Assembly: GCA_947575805.1 (NCBI GenBank)
Contig: CANPOY010000001.1
Coordinates: forward strand, 1-64,000
Reading direction: 5' to 3'
Origin: an uncultured Lachnospiraceae bacterium
GTDB lineage: Bacteria > Bacillota > Clostridia > Lachnospirales > Lachnospiraceae
DNA: 64,000 nt
Numbering within the stretch: the first letter of the stretch is position 1; every line of letters starts with the position of its first letter. The position numbers and the translations under genes were made by a program. Below are positions 17,808 to 26,573 of the stretch, in pieces. Under the pieces are notes generated by a model that worked only from the letters and a program-made list of their open reading frames with translations, did no database searches and was not told the DNA's origin.

Positions 17808-19418
17808 TTACACCCGGAGAGCCCTGTACGAAAACCTCTCAAACACCGCTGCCTGATCCCGCCGCTCCGGCCGGGCCACCGCATACATTCCCACGGTACA
17901 GCCCACAAAGCCTCCGGCCACCTCCGTGGACAGGGCACGAATATCCACACCGCCGCACAATACCGACCGCTCCGTCCTCTCTTCCGAACCCTCCCGGGCC
18001 GTCAGAAGCTCTACAGAGGCCTGCAGTCCTTCCACCCGCAGCACAAGCTCCGCCTTATCCAGGATCAGGCAAGCATCCCCCGTGCCGGGCAACTCCACAC
18101 GGCTTATTGCCTGATCCTCCCCTTTCCGGCACAAAATTACTTCTGCTCCCAGCTTTTCTCCTTCCCGGAAGAGTTCCGCCCGCAGATGAAACTCGTCGCT
18201 CTGCATCAGAGCGATTCCCGCCCTTCTTCCTTCCGTGAGATTCTCCGTCCGCATCAGGGCGCACGCCTCAAACCGATGATCCTGCTGACGCACCGCCACA
18301 TAGGAGGGACTGTCCTTTTCCTTCAGGGTAATGTCCCTGAAGGACAGAGCCAGCCCTTCTCCCTTCTCCAGGCGGAACATGTCCTGACCGGGATTCCGCA
18401 GGGTCAGAAACTCAGGCCCCAGCTTTTCCATTCCGGTAAAGTCATAGATCCGTTCGCCGGTCACCGCGCTGCCGCCCTCCGGCATCCACGCTGGAAGTCC
18501 GATCTCCACCTCTTCTGTCAGCATCCCCACGCCGGGATTGACCACGGGCCAATCGTTCTCCCATTCCACCTTCGCCAGGAAAGTCTCCCTTCCCATGGTG
18601 GTATATCCTTCCAGCGGCCGTACCGCCAGCATGACCATATACCACTCTCCCTTTACAGTCTCCACCAGATCTCCGTGTCCCACATACCGGATCGGATATT
18701 TCATTCCCAGGTGCCTGTGGGTAATAATGGGATTGCAGAAATTATTCTCATAAGGTCCCGTCAGGTTTCTGCTGCGGCAGATGGTGACTGCATGCTCCGG
18801 CCCGGTTCCCCCCTCGGCATTCATGATGTAGTACCAACCGTTCTTCTTATACAGATGGGGCCCCTCCGGCCATACAATGTCCTTCATGGCGCCGTTCCAT
18901 ACATTGTAAGTCTCCCCCACCAGCTTCATATTCTCCAGATCCACCTCCCGGATCCAGATATAGTAATCTCCGTTGTACCGGCAGCCCTGAGGATTGGGGT
19001 GGGTGCCGATGTAATAGCACTTCCCGTCATCGTCAAAGAACAGGCTGGGATCGATACCGTCCGCTCCCTCCAGGTAGTGGGGCTCAGACCAGGGACCTGC
19101 GGGATCCTGGGCTGTCACGATATAATTACCCCGATGGGAAACATTGGTGCACACCACGTAAAAAGTTCCGCGGTAATACCGGATCGTGGGGGCGAACAGC
19201 CCCTGGGAATGTCCGCTGTTTTTCAGCGGAAGCTGGGATTCCCGCTCCATCACATTGCCGATCTGTTCCCAGTGGGACAGATCCCTGCTGTGCATCACCG
19301 GCAGTCCCGGAAAATACGAAAAAGTGGAATTAACCAGATAAAAATCCTCCCCCACCCCGCAGATGGACGGATCGGGATAAAATCCGGACAGAATTGGGTT
19401 CTTTACCTTCACTGACAT
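17808..19418 (-). CDS. GH43 beta-xylosidase
   Basis: A 536-residue family 43 enzyme with a five-bladed propeller and a C-terminal beta-sandwich (about 330-536), the layout of xylan 1,4-beta-xylosidases that release xylose from non-reducing ends. Catalytic residues visible: base D16 in YPDPSIC, modulator D123 in GIDPSLFFDDDG, and acid E185 in WPEGPHLY. It lacks a signal peptide, so it is cytosolic. AGGAGG lies before the ATG, with a GC-rich hairpin directly upstream (19433-19447) that may tune expression relative to GH10. It lies between GH10 and the SGNH esterase on one transcript. Confidence 0.94.
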   Translation of the reverse strand: MSVKVKNPILSGFYPDPSICGVGEDFYLVNSTFSYFPGLPVMHSRDLSHWEQIGNVMERESQLPLKNSGHSQGLFAPTIRYYRGTFYVVCTNVSHRGNYIVTAQDPAGPWSEPHYLEGADGIDPSLFFDDDGKCYYIGTHPNPQGCRYNGDYYIWIREVDLENMKLVGETYNVWNGAMKDIVWPEGPHLYKKNGWYYIMNAEGGTGPEHAVTICRSRNLTGPYENNFCNPIITHRHLGMKYPIRYVGHGDLVETVKGEWYMVMLAVRPLEGYTTMGRETFLAKVEWENDWPVVNPGVGMLTEEVEIGLPAWMPEGGSAVTGERIYDFTGMEKLGPEFLTLRNPGQDMFRLEKGEGLALSFRDITLKEKDSPSYVAVRQQDHRFEACALMRTENLTEGRRAGIALMQSDEFHLRAELFREGEKLGAEVILCRKGEDQAISRVELPGTGDACLILDKAELVLRVEGLQASVELLTAREGSEERTERSVLCGGVDIRALSTEVAGGFVGCTVGMYAVARPERRDQAAVFERFSYRALRV

Positions 19419-19432
19419 ATTATACCTCCTAT

Positions 19433-19447
19433 GCCGCCTCCGGCGGC
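19433..19447 (-). other. GC hairpin just before the GH43 ribosome binding site
   Basis: GCCGCC and GGCGGC pair around a 3-base loop, ending two bases before AGGAGG of the GH43 gene. There is no T-run. It may stabilise or punctuate the mRNA between GH10 and GH43. Confidence 0.4.
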
Positions 19448-19472
19448 GCAGACATTATGTTAAAATTTGTTG

Positions 19473-21026
19473 CTACTTTTTGATAAATTCGTAAAACGCA
19501 GGCTTCGGCTGATAATTTTCATCAAAGAGCAGTGGACACTGGGGCAGTCCTGTGGTATTTCCGCCGCCTACGTTGGAACGGCTCTGGAGCCAGGAATACT
19601 GATCCACCGTTCCCCAGAAGGTGATGCCCGTAATGTTGATGCCCTCCTTTTCATTCGCCTTCTTCAATGTCCAGTAAAGCAGCCGGTAACGGCCTGCCTG
19701 CTTCTCATATTCCTCCGCTTTTGCCTCCTCGCTTCCGTCATAGCCGTCGCTGGCGCTCATGTCAAACTCTGTGATCTGGACATTTCCCACTGCCTTCGCA
19801 TAGAGCTCAATGCAATTACTGAAATCGCCCCAATCGGGGTACGTCATACTGTAATGTCCCTGCATCCCCATGCCGTCGATACGGGTTCCCTCCCCGGGAG
19901 CGCCCTCCATCTCTTTCACGGCTTCTAACAGCTCCAGGATTCCCCACTGCTTGCTGAAACTGCATTCATTGTAGTCATTGTAGTATAGCTCCAGATCCGC
20001 GGGAGCATACTTATTGGCATACAGAAAGGCATTCAGAATATACTCATTGCTCTGGTACACATGCCACCAGCTGGAATTGCTGCCGTGGGTATCCTGGCTT
20101 AAAGGCTCGTCAGGGTTCTCCTTATCCGAACGATAAGTGCCCGTTCCGTCACTGATCGCCTCATTCACCACGTCCCAGCCGTAGAACATGCCCTTGTACT
20201 TGCTGTCTTCCCCTGTGAAATGTGTCAGCATAGTCCGGATGTACCACTCCAGCCTCTTGTTCATGGTCTCCTTGTCCACATAATCCTTGTTCTTGTCGTA
20301 ATCCTCATGGAAGAACCACTCCGGCGTCTGGGAATGCCATACCAGCACATGCCCCCTCACCTTGATCTGGTTGTCCGGATGCTCCTGATTCCAGGAAAGA
20401 ACCTTGTCAAGCATTTTCTCCGCCCTGGAGAAATCCATCTTCGGGACGGTCATGGTCTCCCCGTTCAGCTCGGTCTCCTCCGTACCCGGGCACCTTCCGT
20501 TGCTGTAGCCGAACATACAATCCGGTTTCAGTTCGTTTCCAAAGGTAAGCGCGTTGAAATGGGTGGTGATGATTTCCCACACCTTCTCATCCTGCAGCTC
20601 GCTTAAGGTCGCCGCCGCGCCGATCCGGCATCCCATCGCTTCCTGCACCGCATCCTTTAAGATGGGAGTCTCTTCTTCCGTCTCCCCCGGAATCGTTCCG
20701 CTCTCCGAAGCCTCTCCGCTCTCCGGAGTTTCCCCCTGAGCCGATCCGCTCTCCGAAGCCTCCTCTTGAGAATCCGTGACTCCGGAGTTTTCCAGCTCAA
20801 CGGAATTCTGTCCCTGTTCACTGTTCCCGTCCTCCGAGCCGCGGTCATTCCCGCAACCACCCAGGACTGCCGCGGCCAGCAGCGCCGCAGCCATTCCCAC
20901 AGCCAATTTATTTTTTATACATTTCACGCTTTTTGCGCTCTTCACACTTTTCATACCCTTTACATTTTTCATAGACTTTATATTATTCATACTTTTTATA
21001 TCCTTCATATTTTTCATAGCCTTCAT
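19473..21026 (-). CDS. GH10 endo-1,4-beta-xylanase lipoprotein
   Basis: A secreted, membrane-anchored xylanase that cuts the xylan backbone. From the ATG at 21026 (517 residues) there is an odd N-terminal stretch of thirteen M/I/V-K-x triplets, a hydrophobic segment and a lipobox LGGC with cysteine 58. A Ser/Glu-rich linker (about 60-120) follows, then the GH10 domain. Acid/base glutamate 289 is in WDVVNEA and nucleophile glutamate 420 in QITEFD. KPDCMFGYSNG (near 167-177) and GHVLVWHSQTP match the family. The start is uncertain: several in-frame ATGs lie in the repeat, and 21026 is 4 bases after the stop of the preceding ABC ATPase gene. It is the only clearly extracellular xylan enzyme in the window. 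Confidence 0.93.
   Translation of the reverse strand: MKAMKNMKDIKSMNNIKSMKNVKGMKSVKSAKSVKCIKNKLAVGMAAALLAAAVLGGCGNDRGSEDGNSEQGQNSVELENSGVTDSQEEASESGSAQGETPESGEASESGTIPGETEEETPILKDAVQEAMGCRIGAAATLSELQDEKVWEIITTHFNALTFGNELKPDCMFGYSNGRCPGTEETELNGETMTVPKMDFSRAEKMLDKVLSWNQEHPDNQIKVRGHVLVWHSQTPEWFFHEDYDKNKDYVDKETMNKRLEWYIRTMLTHFTGEDSKYKGMFYGWDVVNEAISDGTGTYRSDKENPDEPLSQDTHGSNSSWWHVYQSNEYILNAFLYANKYAPADLELYYNDYNECSFSKQWGILELLEAVKEMEGAPGEGTRIDGMGMQGHYSMTYPDWGDFSNCIELYAKAVGNVQITEFDMSASDGYDGSEEAKAEEYEKQAGRYRLLYWTLKKANEKEGINITGITFWGTVDQYSWLQSRSNVGGGNTTGLPQCPLLFDENYQPKPAFYEFIKK
20910..21026 (-). repeat. Thirteen-copy 9-bp tandem repeat at the GH10 start
   Basis: The first 39 codons read as thirteen degenerate 9-bp units of the form (A/G)T(A/G)-AA(A/G)-NNT, encoding MKA, MKN, MKD, IKS, MNN, IKS, MKN, VKG, MKS, VKS, AKS, VKC, IKN. 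One middle lysine is replaced by asparagine, and one unit starts with alanine. The third codon nearly always ends in T or C. Copy-number change would keep the frame and only lengthen or shorten the charged n-region of the signal peptide. Several ATG codons in it could act as starts. Confidence 0.8.
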
Positions 21027-21030
21027 ACGC

Positions 21031-21960
21031 TCACACGCTCTTACCTTTCTTTGTCTTCGCCTGATTCTGTTCCGGTCCATTCTCCGGTCTGCTGATAATC
21101 ACCTTTCCGTCCTGAAGCTCCAGCTTTACCTTGTTGCCGGAGAGCTCCATAGCCGCCAGCAGATCCGCTGGGATCTGCACCCGGCCGGCCCGATCCATGA
21201 TAGCATACTCTTCCTGAGTGTCCTCCTCCCGCCAGTTTATGCTACTCTCCTTCACCCGGTCCGCATAGGCCTCCTTTAAGATGCGTTCACTGCTGATCTT
21301 TCCGTCCCGGATGGCCACCACCCTCCGCACCTTCTTGGAAAGCGCCACATCATGGGTGACAATGATAATGGTCTGGCCGTTCTTATTCAGCTCCGTGAAC
21401 ACGTCGAAGATATAATTTGCCGTGTTTACGTCCACACTTCCCGTGGGTTCGTCCGCCAGCAGAAGCTTCGGGGAATTTGCCAGGGCAATGGCGATGGCCA
21501 CCCGCTGCTGCTCACCGCCGGAAAGCATATTCATCCTGCTGCGCTTTTTCCGGCCCATGCCCACCATCTCCAGAAGCTCCAGCGCCTTGGCCTTCCGCTT
21601 TCTCGTATTGGAAAGGTTCATGGGCAGCATCACATTCTCCAGGACGGACAGCCAGGGCAGCAGATTTCTTCCGTTATTCTGCCATACAAAACCCACCGTG
21701 TCCCGCTTATAATGCACCAGCTCTTTCTCCGTCATAGTAAACAGATTCTTCCCTCCCACATGAAGGGAGCCGGCGCTGGGCCGATCCAGGCCGCCGATCA
21801 TATTTAAAAAGGTGGACTTGCCACTGCCGCTGTTCCCGATGATAGCGGTCAGCTCTCCTTCCTCCACCGCCAGGTCAAGTCCCTGCAGGGCCAGCACCTC
21901 CGTCTGCTTCGATTTATAAATTTTAACCAGGCCGTCCGCCTGCACCATTGTTTCCGGCAT
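21031..21960 (-). CDS. ABC transporter ATPase with C-terminal AbrB-like domain
   Basis: A MacB/LolD-type ATPase of 309 residues. Walker [10 protein letters not shown] is at 42-50, the Q-loop [13 protein letters not shown] near 91-103, signature LSGGEQQR at 146-153, Walker B LLLADEP at 166-172 and H-loop VTHD near 201. The core ends near residue 230. Residues 252-292 read as an AbrB/SpoVT swapped-hairpin module ([16 protein letters not shown] then [14 protein letters not shown]), normally a DNA-binding or dimerisation fold. I infer this from the GR-x-x-IP pattern. It is the second of two ATPases for the FtsX-type permease encoded upstream, starts 3 bases after its sister ATPase gene and ends 4 bases before the GH10 start. 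Confidence 0.88.
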   Translation of the reverse strand: MPETMVQADGLVKIYKSKQTEVLALQGLDLAVEEGELTAIIGNSGSGKSTFLNMIGGLDRPSAGSLHVGGKNLFTMTEKELVHYKRDTVGFVWQNNGRNLLPWLSVLENVMLPMNLSNTRKRKAKALELLEMVGMGRKKRSRMNMLSGGEQQRVAIAIALANSPKLLLADEPTGSVDVNTANYIFDVFTELNKNGQTIIIVTHDVALSKKVRRVVAIRDGKISSERILKEAYADRVKESSINWREEDTQEEYAIMDRAGRVQIPADLLAAMELSGNKVKLELQDGKVIISRPENGPEQNQAKTKKGKSV

Positions 21961-21963
21961 ACC

Positions 21964-22665
21964 CTACTCCTTCTCTTCCCCGGCAGCATTCACCTGCTGC
22001 CCGGCTTCCAGTTCAATGAGCATGTCCCCCGCGTCCATGAGTCCCACATCGTGGGTGGTCATCAGAATGGTAATCCCCTCCTTGCGGGTCATTTCCTGAA
22101 ACAGGGTGGTCACTCTTGCACCCATGGCGCTGTCCAGCTCCGCCGTGGGTTCATCCGCCAGGATGATCTTCGGGTGATGGGCAATCGCTCTGGCGATAGC
22201 CACTCTCTGCTGCTCGCCGCCTGACATCTCCGCCGGCATGTGCTTCAGCCTGTTTCCCAGCCCTACCATCCGCAGACATTCCTCCACCCTCCGGTCCCGC
22301 TCCCGTCCGGCCCTGATTCCTGCCAGCCGCATGGAGAACTCCACGTTCTGGAAAGCGTTCAGGGCAGGGATCAGGGACACCGCCTGGAACACAAATCCCA
22401 TCTCCCGTCTCCGCAGATTCTCCTTCTGACGGTTCGACATTTTCCCCAGGGGCTTCCCGTCGATCAGCACCGTCCCGGCGGTGGGCTGATCCAGGGCTCC
22501 GATAATATTCATCAGAGTCGTCTTTCCTGAGCCGGAACGCCCCTTTAAGATCGCAAGGTTACCCTTGGGCACCGCCACATTAATATCCTTCAGGGCCTGA
22601 AACTCTCCCCCCGGCACCGGAAAGATCCGGTTCACGCCCTTCGCTTCGATCACATAATTATCCAT
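21964..22665 (-). CDS. ABC transporter ATPase, MacB/LolD type
   Basis: The first ATPase of the export locus, 233 residues from the ATG at 22665; GTG codons up to 22677 are possible starts but weaker. It has Walker A GRSGSGKTT near residue 40, Q-loop FVFQAVSLIPALN, signature MSGGEQQR, Walker B IILADEP followed by TAELDSAMG, and the H-loop MTTHD. It differs clearly from its sister at 21031-21960, so the pair would form a heterodimer under a single permease chain that contains both FtsX halves. There is no extra domain. Confidence 0.92.
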   Translation of the reverse strand: MDNYVIEAKGVNRIFPVPGGEFQALKDINVAVPKGNLAILKGRSGSGKTTLMNIIGALDQPTAGTVLIDGKPLGKMSNRQKENLRRREMGFVFQAVSLIPALNAFQNVEFSMRLAGIRAGRERDRRVEECLRMVGLGNRLKHMPAEMSGGEQQRVAIARAIAHHPKIILADEPTAELDSAMGARVTTLFQEMTRKEGITILMTTHDVGLMDAGDMLIELEAGQQVNAAGEEKE

Positions 22666-22743
22666 TCTCACCACCACATTCTTATCCGCCCGCCGGCGGT
22701 CCCCCGGACAGCGCAGACCAAGATTCTATCCTTTTCACCTTTA

Positions 22744-23700
22744 TCAGGGCCAGCGGCCGGGCTTCGGCTTCCCCACCGTAATCAGGCGGTTTGCAGCCAT
22801 GCTGTTTAACAGAGTCGTAGCGGCGTCCACCCGGTACTCCGGCCGAATCAGATAATGGCAGTAAACCTCCAGCATGTAAAAGAGATTTGCCGTCCGCCCC
22901 TCCAGCTTAAAATTGGTAAATCCCATAGGCACATATTTTTCCCATATATCCTCCGGGGACACATAAGTACAGTAACCCTGGATGGTGTGAAATTCGTTGT
23001 GTTCCCCATATTCGCAATGCCAGGGACTTAAGGGAATCTGCCTGTCCGGTGTGCGGGTGCGGTTCTTGAGCATGATCTTCTGGTTCTTCGCCTCGTTCTC
23101 GTAATGCTTTCCCCTCCGGGGACAGTCCGGCCGGCATACCGCGTTCACCAGAATCTCGCACCCCCCCCGATTGATCTTGATCCTCTCCAGCTCGTCAAAC
23201 CGATTATTGAAATTATAATCCAGCACCACCAGGTGATAATCCTTCTGCAATTCCCGGTTCACCTCGTCTATATCCCGGATCTCCTTGCAGGTGGAACTGT
23301 TGATCTTAAAACCCGGATAATTCTTCCGCACATATGCTTCCAGAAGCGGCGATACAACAAGCACCTCGTTCTTCCCGTTGTCCGCAGCCTTCATACAGAA
23401 ATTGCAATAGGGATCCTTCAGATCCTCCTCGTCCAGAAACATGTTGGTATAGGTATAGCGCACCGCCACTCCCTTTGCGTTGATACTCCGGATGACATTC
23501 TCGATATATCCCGCGTCGCACTGATCGTCGGGAGACTTCCTGCCTCCGTTCCAGAGCGACATGGGAAATTCCCCAAAGAAGGACGCAATCTTTACGCCTT
23601 CCCGGAAATATTCCGGCTTTTTCTCCAGCATAGATAAAATCAGCATATTCAAGGGATAATTCTGCCGCAGTCCCGGCAGGTGAAACCTGACTTCCATCAT
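22744..23700 (-). CDS. U32-peptidase-like four-cysteine protein, paralogue A
   Basis: A 318-residue soluble protein that I place, by pattern only, near the U32/UbiU-type TIM-barrel family. Features are WNGGR near 50, RYTYTN near 80, ADNG near 107, INSSTCKEI near 135, VVLDYNFN near 160, EILVNAVCRPDC near 185 and GFTNFKLEGR near 273. The last resembles the FK-I-EGR segment of U32 proteins. Four cysteines match those of the paralogue at 29877-30788: a C-x3-C pair, then two more about 15 residues apart. They could bind an iron-sulfur cluster, as in UbiU/UbiV. It sits between the permease and ATPase genes of the export locus. Activity is unknown; classic U32 members act on tRNA, rRNA precursors, quinones or collagen. 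Confidence 0.6.
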   Translation of the reverse strand: MMEVRFHLPGLRQNYPLNMLILSMLEKKPEYFREGVKIASFFGEFPMSLWNGGRKSPDDQCDAGYIENVIRSINAKGVAVRYTYTNMFLDEEDLKDPYCNFCMKAADNGKNEVLVVSPLLEAYVRKNYPGFKINSSTCKEIRDIDEVNRELQKDYHLVVLDYNFNNRFDELERIKINRGGCEILVNAVCRPDCPRRGKHYENEAKNQKIMLKNRTRTPDRQIPLSPWHCEYGEHNEFHTIQGYCTYVSPEDIWEKYVPMGFTNFKLEGRTANLFYMLEVYCHYLIRPEYRVDAATTLLNSMAANRLITVGKPKPGRWP

Positions 23701-23744
23701 AATCCTCCCTGTTCGGCCCGTTTGTCTCTCCGACCCGATTTCCT

Positions 23745-26573
23745 TTATTCTTCACCAAGCTTCAGAGCCTTTGTCACATTCATCTTAAAGATCAATAGAA
23801 TCAGCACGGCCAGACACAGTACCATCGTTGCCGCAATCACAAAGTACAGTCTCTCCATATCCTGGAGATTCATCACCAGCTTCATGGGCAGCGCCTGGTT
23901 CTCGGACGCATACGCAAGCTGCAGGATCGGTACGAACATCACCGACGTCAGCCAGCCGATCCCGATCCCGGCCAGGACGGAAAACACCCCGGAAAAGATC
24001 TGCTCGTTCATCAGCATATGGAACAGCTCTCCCTTGTGCATGCCGCTGGCGCGCAGGACGCCAAACACCATCTCCCTGGAACGGATGGACATGACCCAAT
24101 AGATCAGGTAACCCACCGCACAGAGAAGGATCGTCACGAGAAAGCCCATGGTCAGCACGCCGTTGGTTCCCTGCAGCAGAGGATCCTCCACCGTATCCTG
24201 TACATCCGCCTCCCTGTCGGTATATTTCGACACCGCTATATTGTTTTCCTCAAGCCATGCGTATACATCGGAGGAGCCGTAACCGTCTTTTAAGGTAATC
24301 CAGATCTCATAGGGCGTGACTCCCCATGCGTCCCGCAATTCGTTATAGTGCGCCACCACCAGATATCTGTCAAAAGATGTGCTTGCTCCCTCCGCGTTCT
24401 GATTAATGTAAGAAGGCAGATACCCCGGGAAGTATTCAAAAAAGTCCACGATGGTTCCGGTGGCTTTGTTGCCATTGCTATCCTGGTAATTGACCTTGTC
24501 CCCCACCTCATATCCCAGCTGACTCCGGAAATTCTCCGATACCAGCACGCCATTCTTCTCCACTGCCAGTTCATTCAGGAGAGTATAGTAATGCTTTCCT
24601 AAAAGATCACTGGAAATCCAGGTGTTGGAACCGAATTCCCTTGTATGGATCCCCATCAGCTGCGCTCCCAGCGTAGTCCCCTGATATGCGCCGGCGGCGG
24701 TTACCTTTACGGAGGCATTTGTGTCATTGATCACCCTTGTGTAACTGCCGGCGAACTCCGCCGAAGCATACTTGTCATAATCCGGCTCCCGGTACATGGG
24801 CCTTATATTGACAGTCTCTCCCGTGGACGAACTGATGGACGCGCCTCCCTTTCTCCAGACCTCCTGCAAAATAATATCCGCGCCGTCAAGATACTCCGCA
24901 TTGTCCCAGGCGTTTCTTAAAATAGTCCTGGCGACGGTGGCATGATACATTCCCAGTGAAATGGTAAGGATCAGAAACAGCATGATAAATTGCTGCTTGC
25001 GCCCGTTCTTCTGGTTTTCCATAAACGACACATAGCTGGCGGGACGCCAGAACCTCTTCCCCAGGATATAGATCAGTCTCACCAGTAAAGGCTGCACCCT
25101 CAGGAACAAAAGCCCCATACCGACAATAAAGAGGGAGGAACTGACATAAAGCAGCGGATCCAGCGCTTTTCCCTCCAGTACGCTCATGGACAGAGAATCC
25201 GCATTCCTGGAAAAATTATAATATCCATACAGCGAGACGCCGATCAGAATCGCATCCAGAAACAGCTTTTCCCATAATCCTTTCTTCCTGCCCGCCTTCT
25301 TCTGCTTCAGCTTTACGATGGTGAGACGACTGTGTCTGACGGCGGGGATGGTCATCACAAGAAGCGTCACCAACATAGCCGCCAGGGTATAAACAAAAGC
25401 CTCCTCATTGAAAACGATCGTCAGCATCCGGTTATTGTCAAATTCCAGAAAGTTGCTGGCCGCTCCCAGAATCCGGCTGAACACGGCTCCCAGCGGGATG
25501 CCGAAAACACAGCCCAGCAGCGCCAGCAACGCGCATTGGTAAAAATACAGCCGAAGGATCTGCCCGCCGGAACTGCCCCGGCTTTTGATTACGGAAATCT
25601 CGTTCTGCTCCGTGTCATACATCTGTTCGGAGATCATAAACAAGAACGCTCCCAGCAAAATCAGGACCGGAATCTGGAGGATGGTAAGCGTTGCTTCTAT
25701 CCTGGCCTTTTTTAACAGATAAGCGTCTATGATCTCCAGGTAAGGACTCCCCTTGATAATCTTCCGGAAAGGACTCTCCTCCGTCATATAACGGGTTTCC
25801 GACACAAGCACTTCAAGCTGGTCTGCCGTCAGATTCTCATATTCAAACATCGGATAATAGTTACAGGTCAGGGAAACTTTCCCGGATCCTTCCTCCAGGA
25901 AGAGCCGGCTGAAAAGCGCTTCGTTCATCAGGCATACATTTCCCATTTTCTCCGGCTCCGTCTGCCAGTAAAAATCCCCCTTGTCGAAAGCCTCAAACAC
26001 CCCTGTCACGCAGATCCGCAGGGGATCCCCATCCGCTCCTTTCAGATTTCCGCATATAAGAGTCTCGCCCACTAAAAGATGCTGTTCCACCATACATTCC
26101 TGACTCACGATCACTTCCACGCACCCGTCTTCCGTGAGTCCGGTATCGGAGTACATCTCTCCGCTCAGTATCTTCACATGCTCCGAAAAATCCGTCATGG
26201 CACTCAGCCGAAGGGAGATATTCCCTGCGTCCTCCCGGTTCATCTGGGAACGCACCTGGGTGGGGGAAATGCTGTAATAAGATATTGTCTTTCGCATCGT
26301 AACGCCCAGCTGGTCCCCCAGTCCCTTCACCATCCCTTCCACCCGTTCGACGGTGGAAAGGTCCGCGGCTGTCGCCGACACGTCCAGCATCGTCTGCCAC
26401 CGGCCCGTCCGCGCCGTCCTGTTTCGGAATTCGTCCTGAAGCATCCTGTCATAAGCCGCTGCCCGATACAGGGGAAAGCTTACCACCGTCGCGATCAGAA
26501 GTGTACAGCCCAGCATCAGGCACAGGTTGATCCATTTTTTATGCAAGATCTTCTGCAACATTATTTTGTACAT
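23745..26573 (-). CDS. Large FtsX-type ABC permease, 10 helices
   Basis: A 942-residue type VII ABC permease from the ATG at 26573, which has GGAAGGA upstream and overlaps the previous gene by 13 bases. After an N-terminal helix (about 17-38) comes an extracellular domain (to about 295). A first FtsX core follows with helices near 300, 350 and 400, then two linker helices near 450 and 485, and one near 530. A second extracellular domain (about 550-810) and a final FtsX core of three helices (815-935) complete it. Thus both halves are in one chain, so a single copy with two ATPases could form the transporter. Such systems export lipids, peptides or drugs or do mechanical work on the envelope. 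Confidence 0.88.
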   Translation of the reverse strand: MYKIMLQKILHKKWINLCLMLGCTLLIATVVSFPLYRAAAYDRMLQDEFRNRTARTGRWQTMLDVSATAADLSTVERVEGMVKGLGDQLGVTMRKTISYYSISPTQVRSQMNREDAGNISLRLSAMTDFSEHVKILSGEMYSDTGLTEDGCVEVIVSQECMVEQHLLVGETLICGNLKGADGDPLRICVTGVFEAFDKGDFYWQTEPEKMGNVCLMNEALFSRLFLEEGSGKVSLTCNYYPMFEYENLTADQLEVLVSETRYMTEESPFRKIIKGSPYLEIIDAYLLKKARIEATLTILQIPVLILLGAFLFMISEQMYDTEQNEISVIKSRGSSGGQILRLYFYQCALLALLGCVFGIPLGAVFSRILGAASNFLEFDNNRMLTIVFNEEAFVYTLAAMLVTLLVMTIPAVRHSRLTIVKLKQKKAGRKKGLWEKLFLDAILIGVSLYGYYNFSRNADSLSMSVLEGKALDPLLYVSSSLFIVGMGLLFLRVQPLLVRLIYILGKRFWRPASYVSFMENQKNGRKQQFIMLFLILTISLGMYHATVARTILRNAWDNAEYLDGADIILQEVWRKGGASISSSTGETVNIRPMYREPDYDKYASAEFAGSYTRVINDTNASVKVTAAGAYQGTTLGAQLMGIHTREFGSNTWISSDLLGKHYYTLLNELAVEKNGVLVSENFRSQLGYEVGDKVNYQDSNGNKATGTIVDFFEYFPGYLPSYINQNAEGASTSFDRYLVVAHYNELRDAWGVTPYEIWITLKDGYGSSDVYAWLEENNIAVSKYTDREADVQDTVEDPLLQGTNGVLTMGFLVTILLCAVGYLIYWVMSIRSREMVFGVLRASGMHKGELFHMLMNEQIFSGVFSVLAGIGIGWLTSVMFVPILQLAYASENQALPMKLVMNLQDMERLYFVIAATMVLCLAVLILLIFKMNVTKALKLGEE

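Noticed and set aside
17448-19415. 655-codon open frame on the plus strand
   Set aside because: It is antisense to GH43 and the SGNH esterase, has no recognisable domain, and its composition (rich in His, Pro, Arg, Leu) is that of the reverse strand of GC-rich genes.
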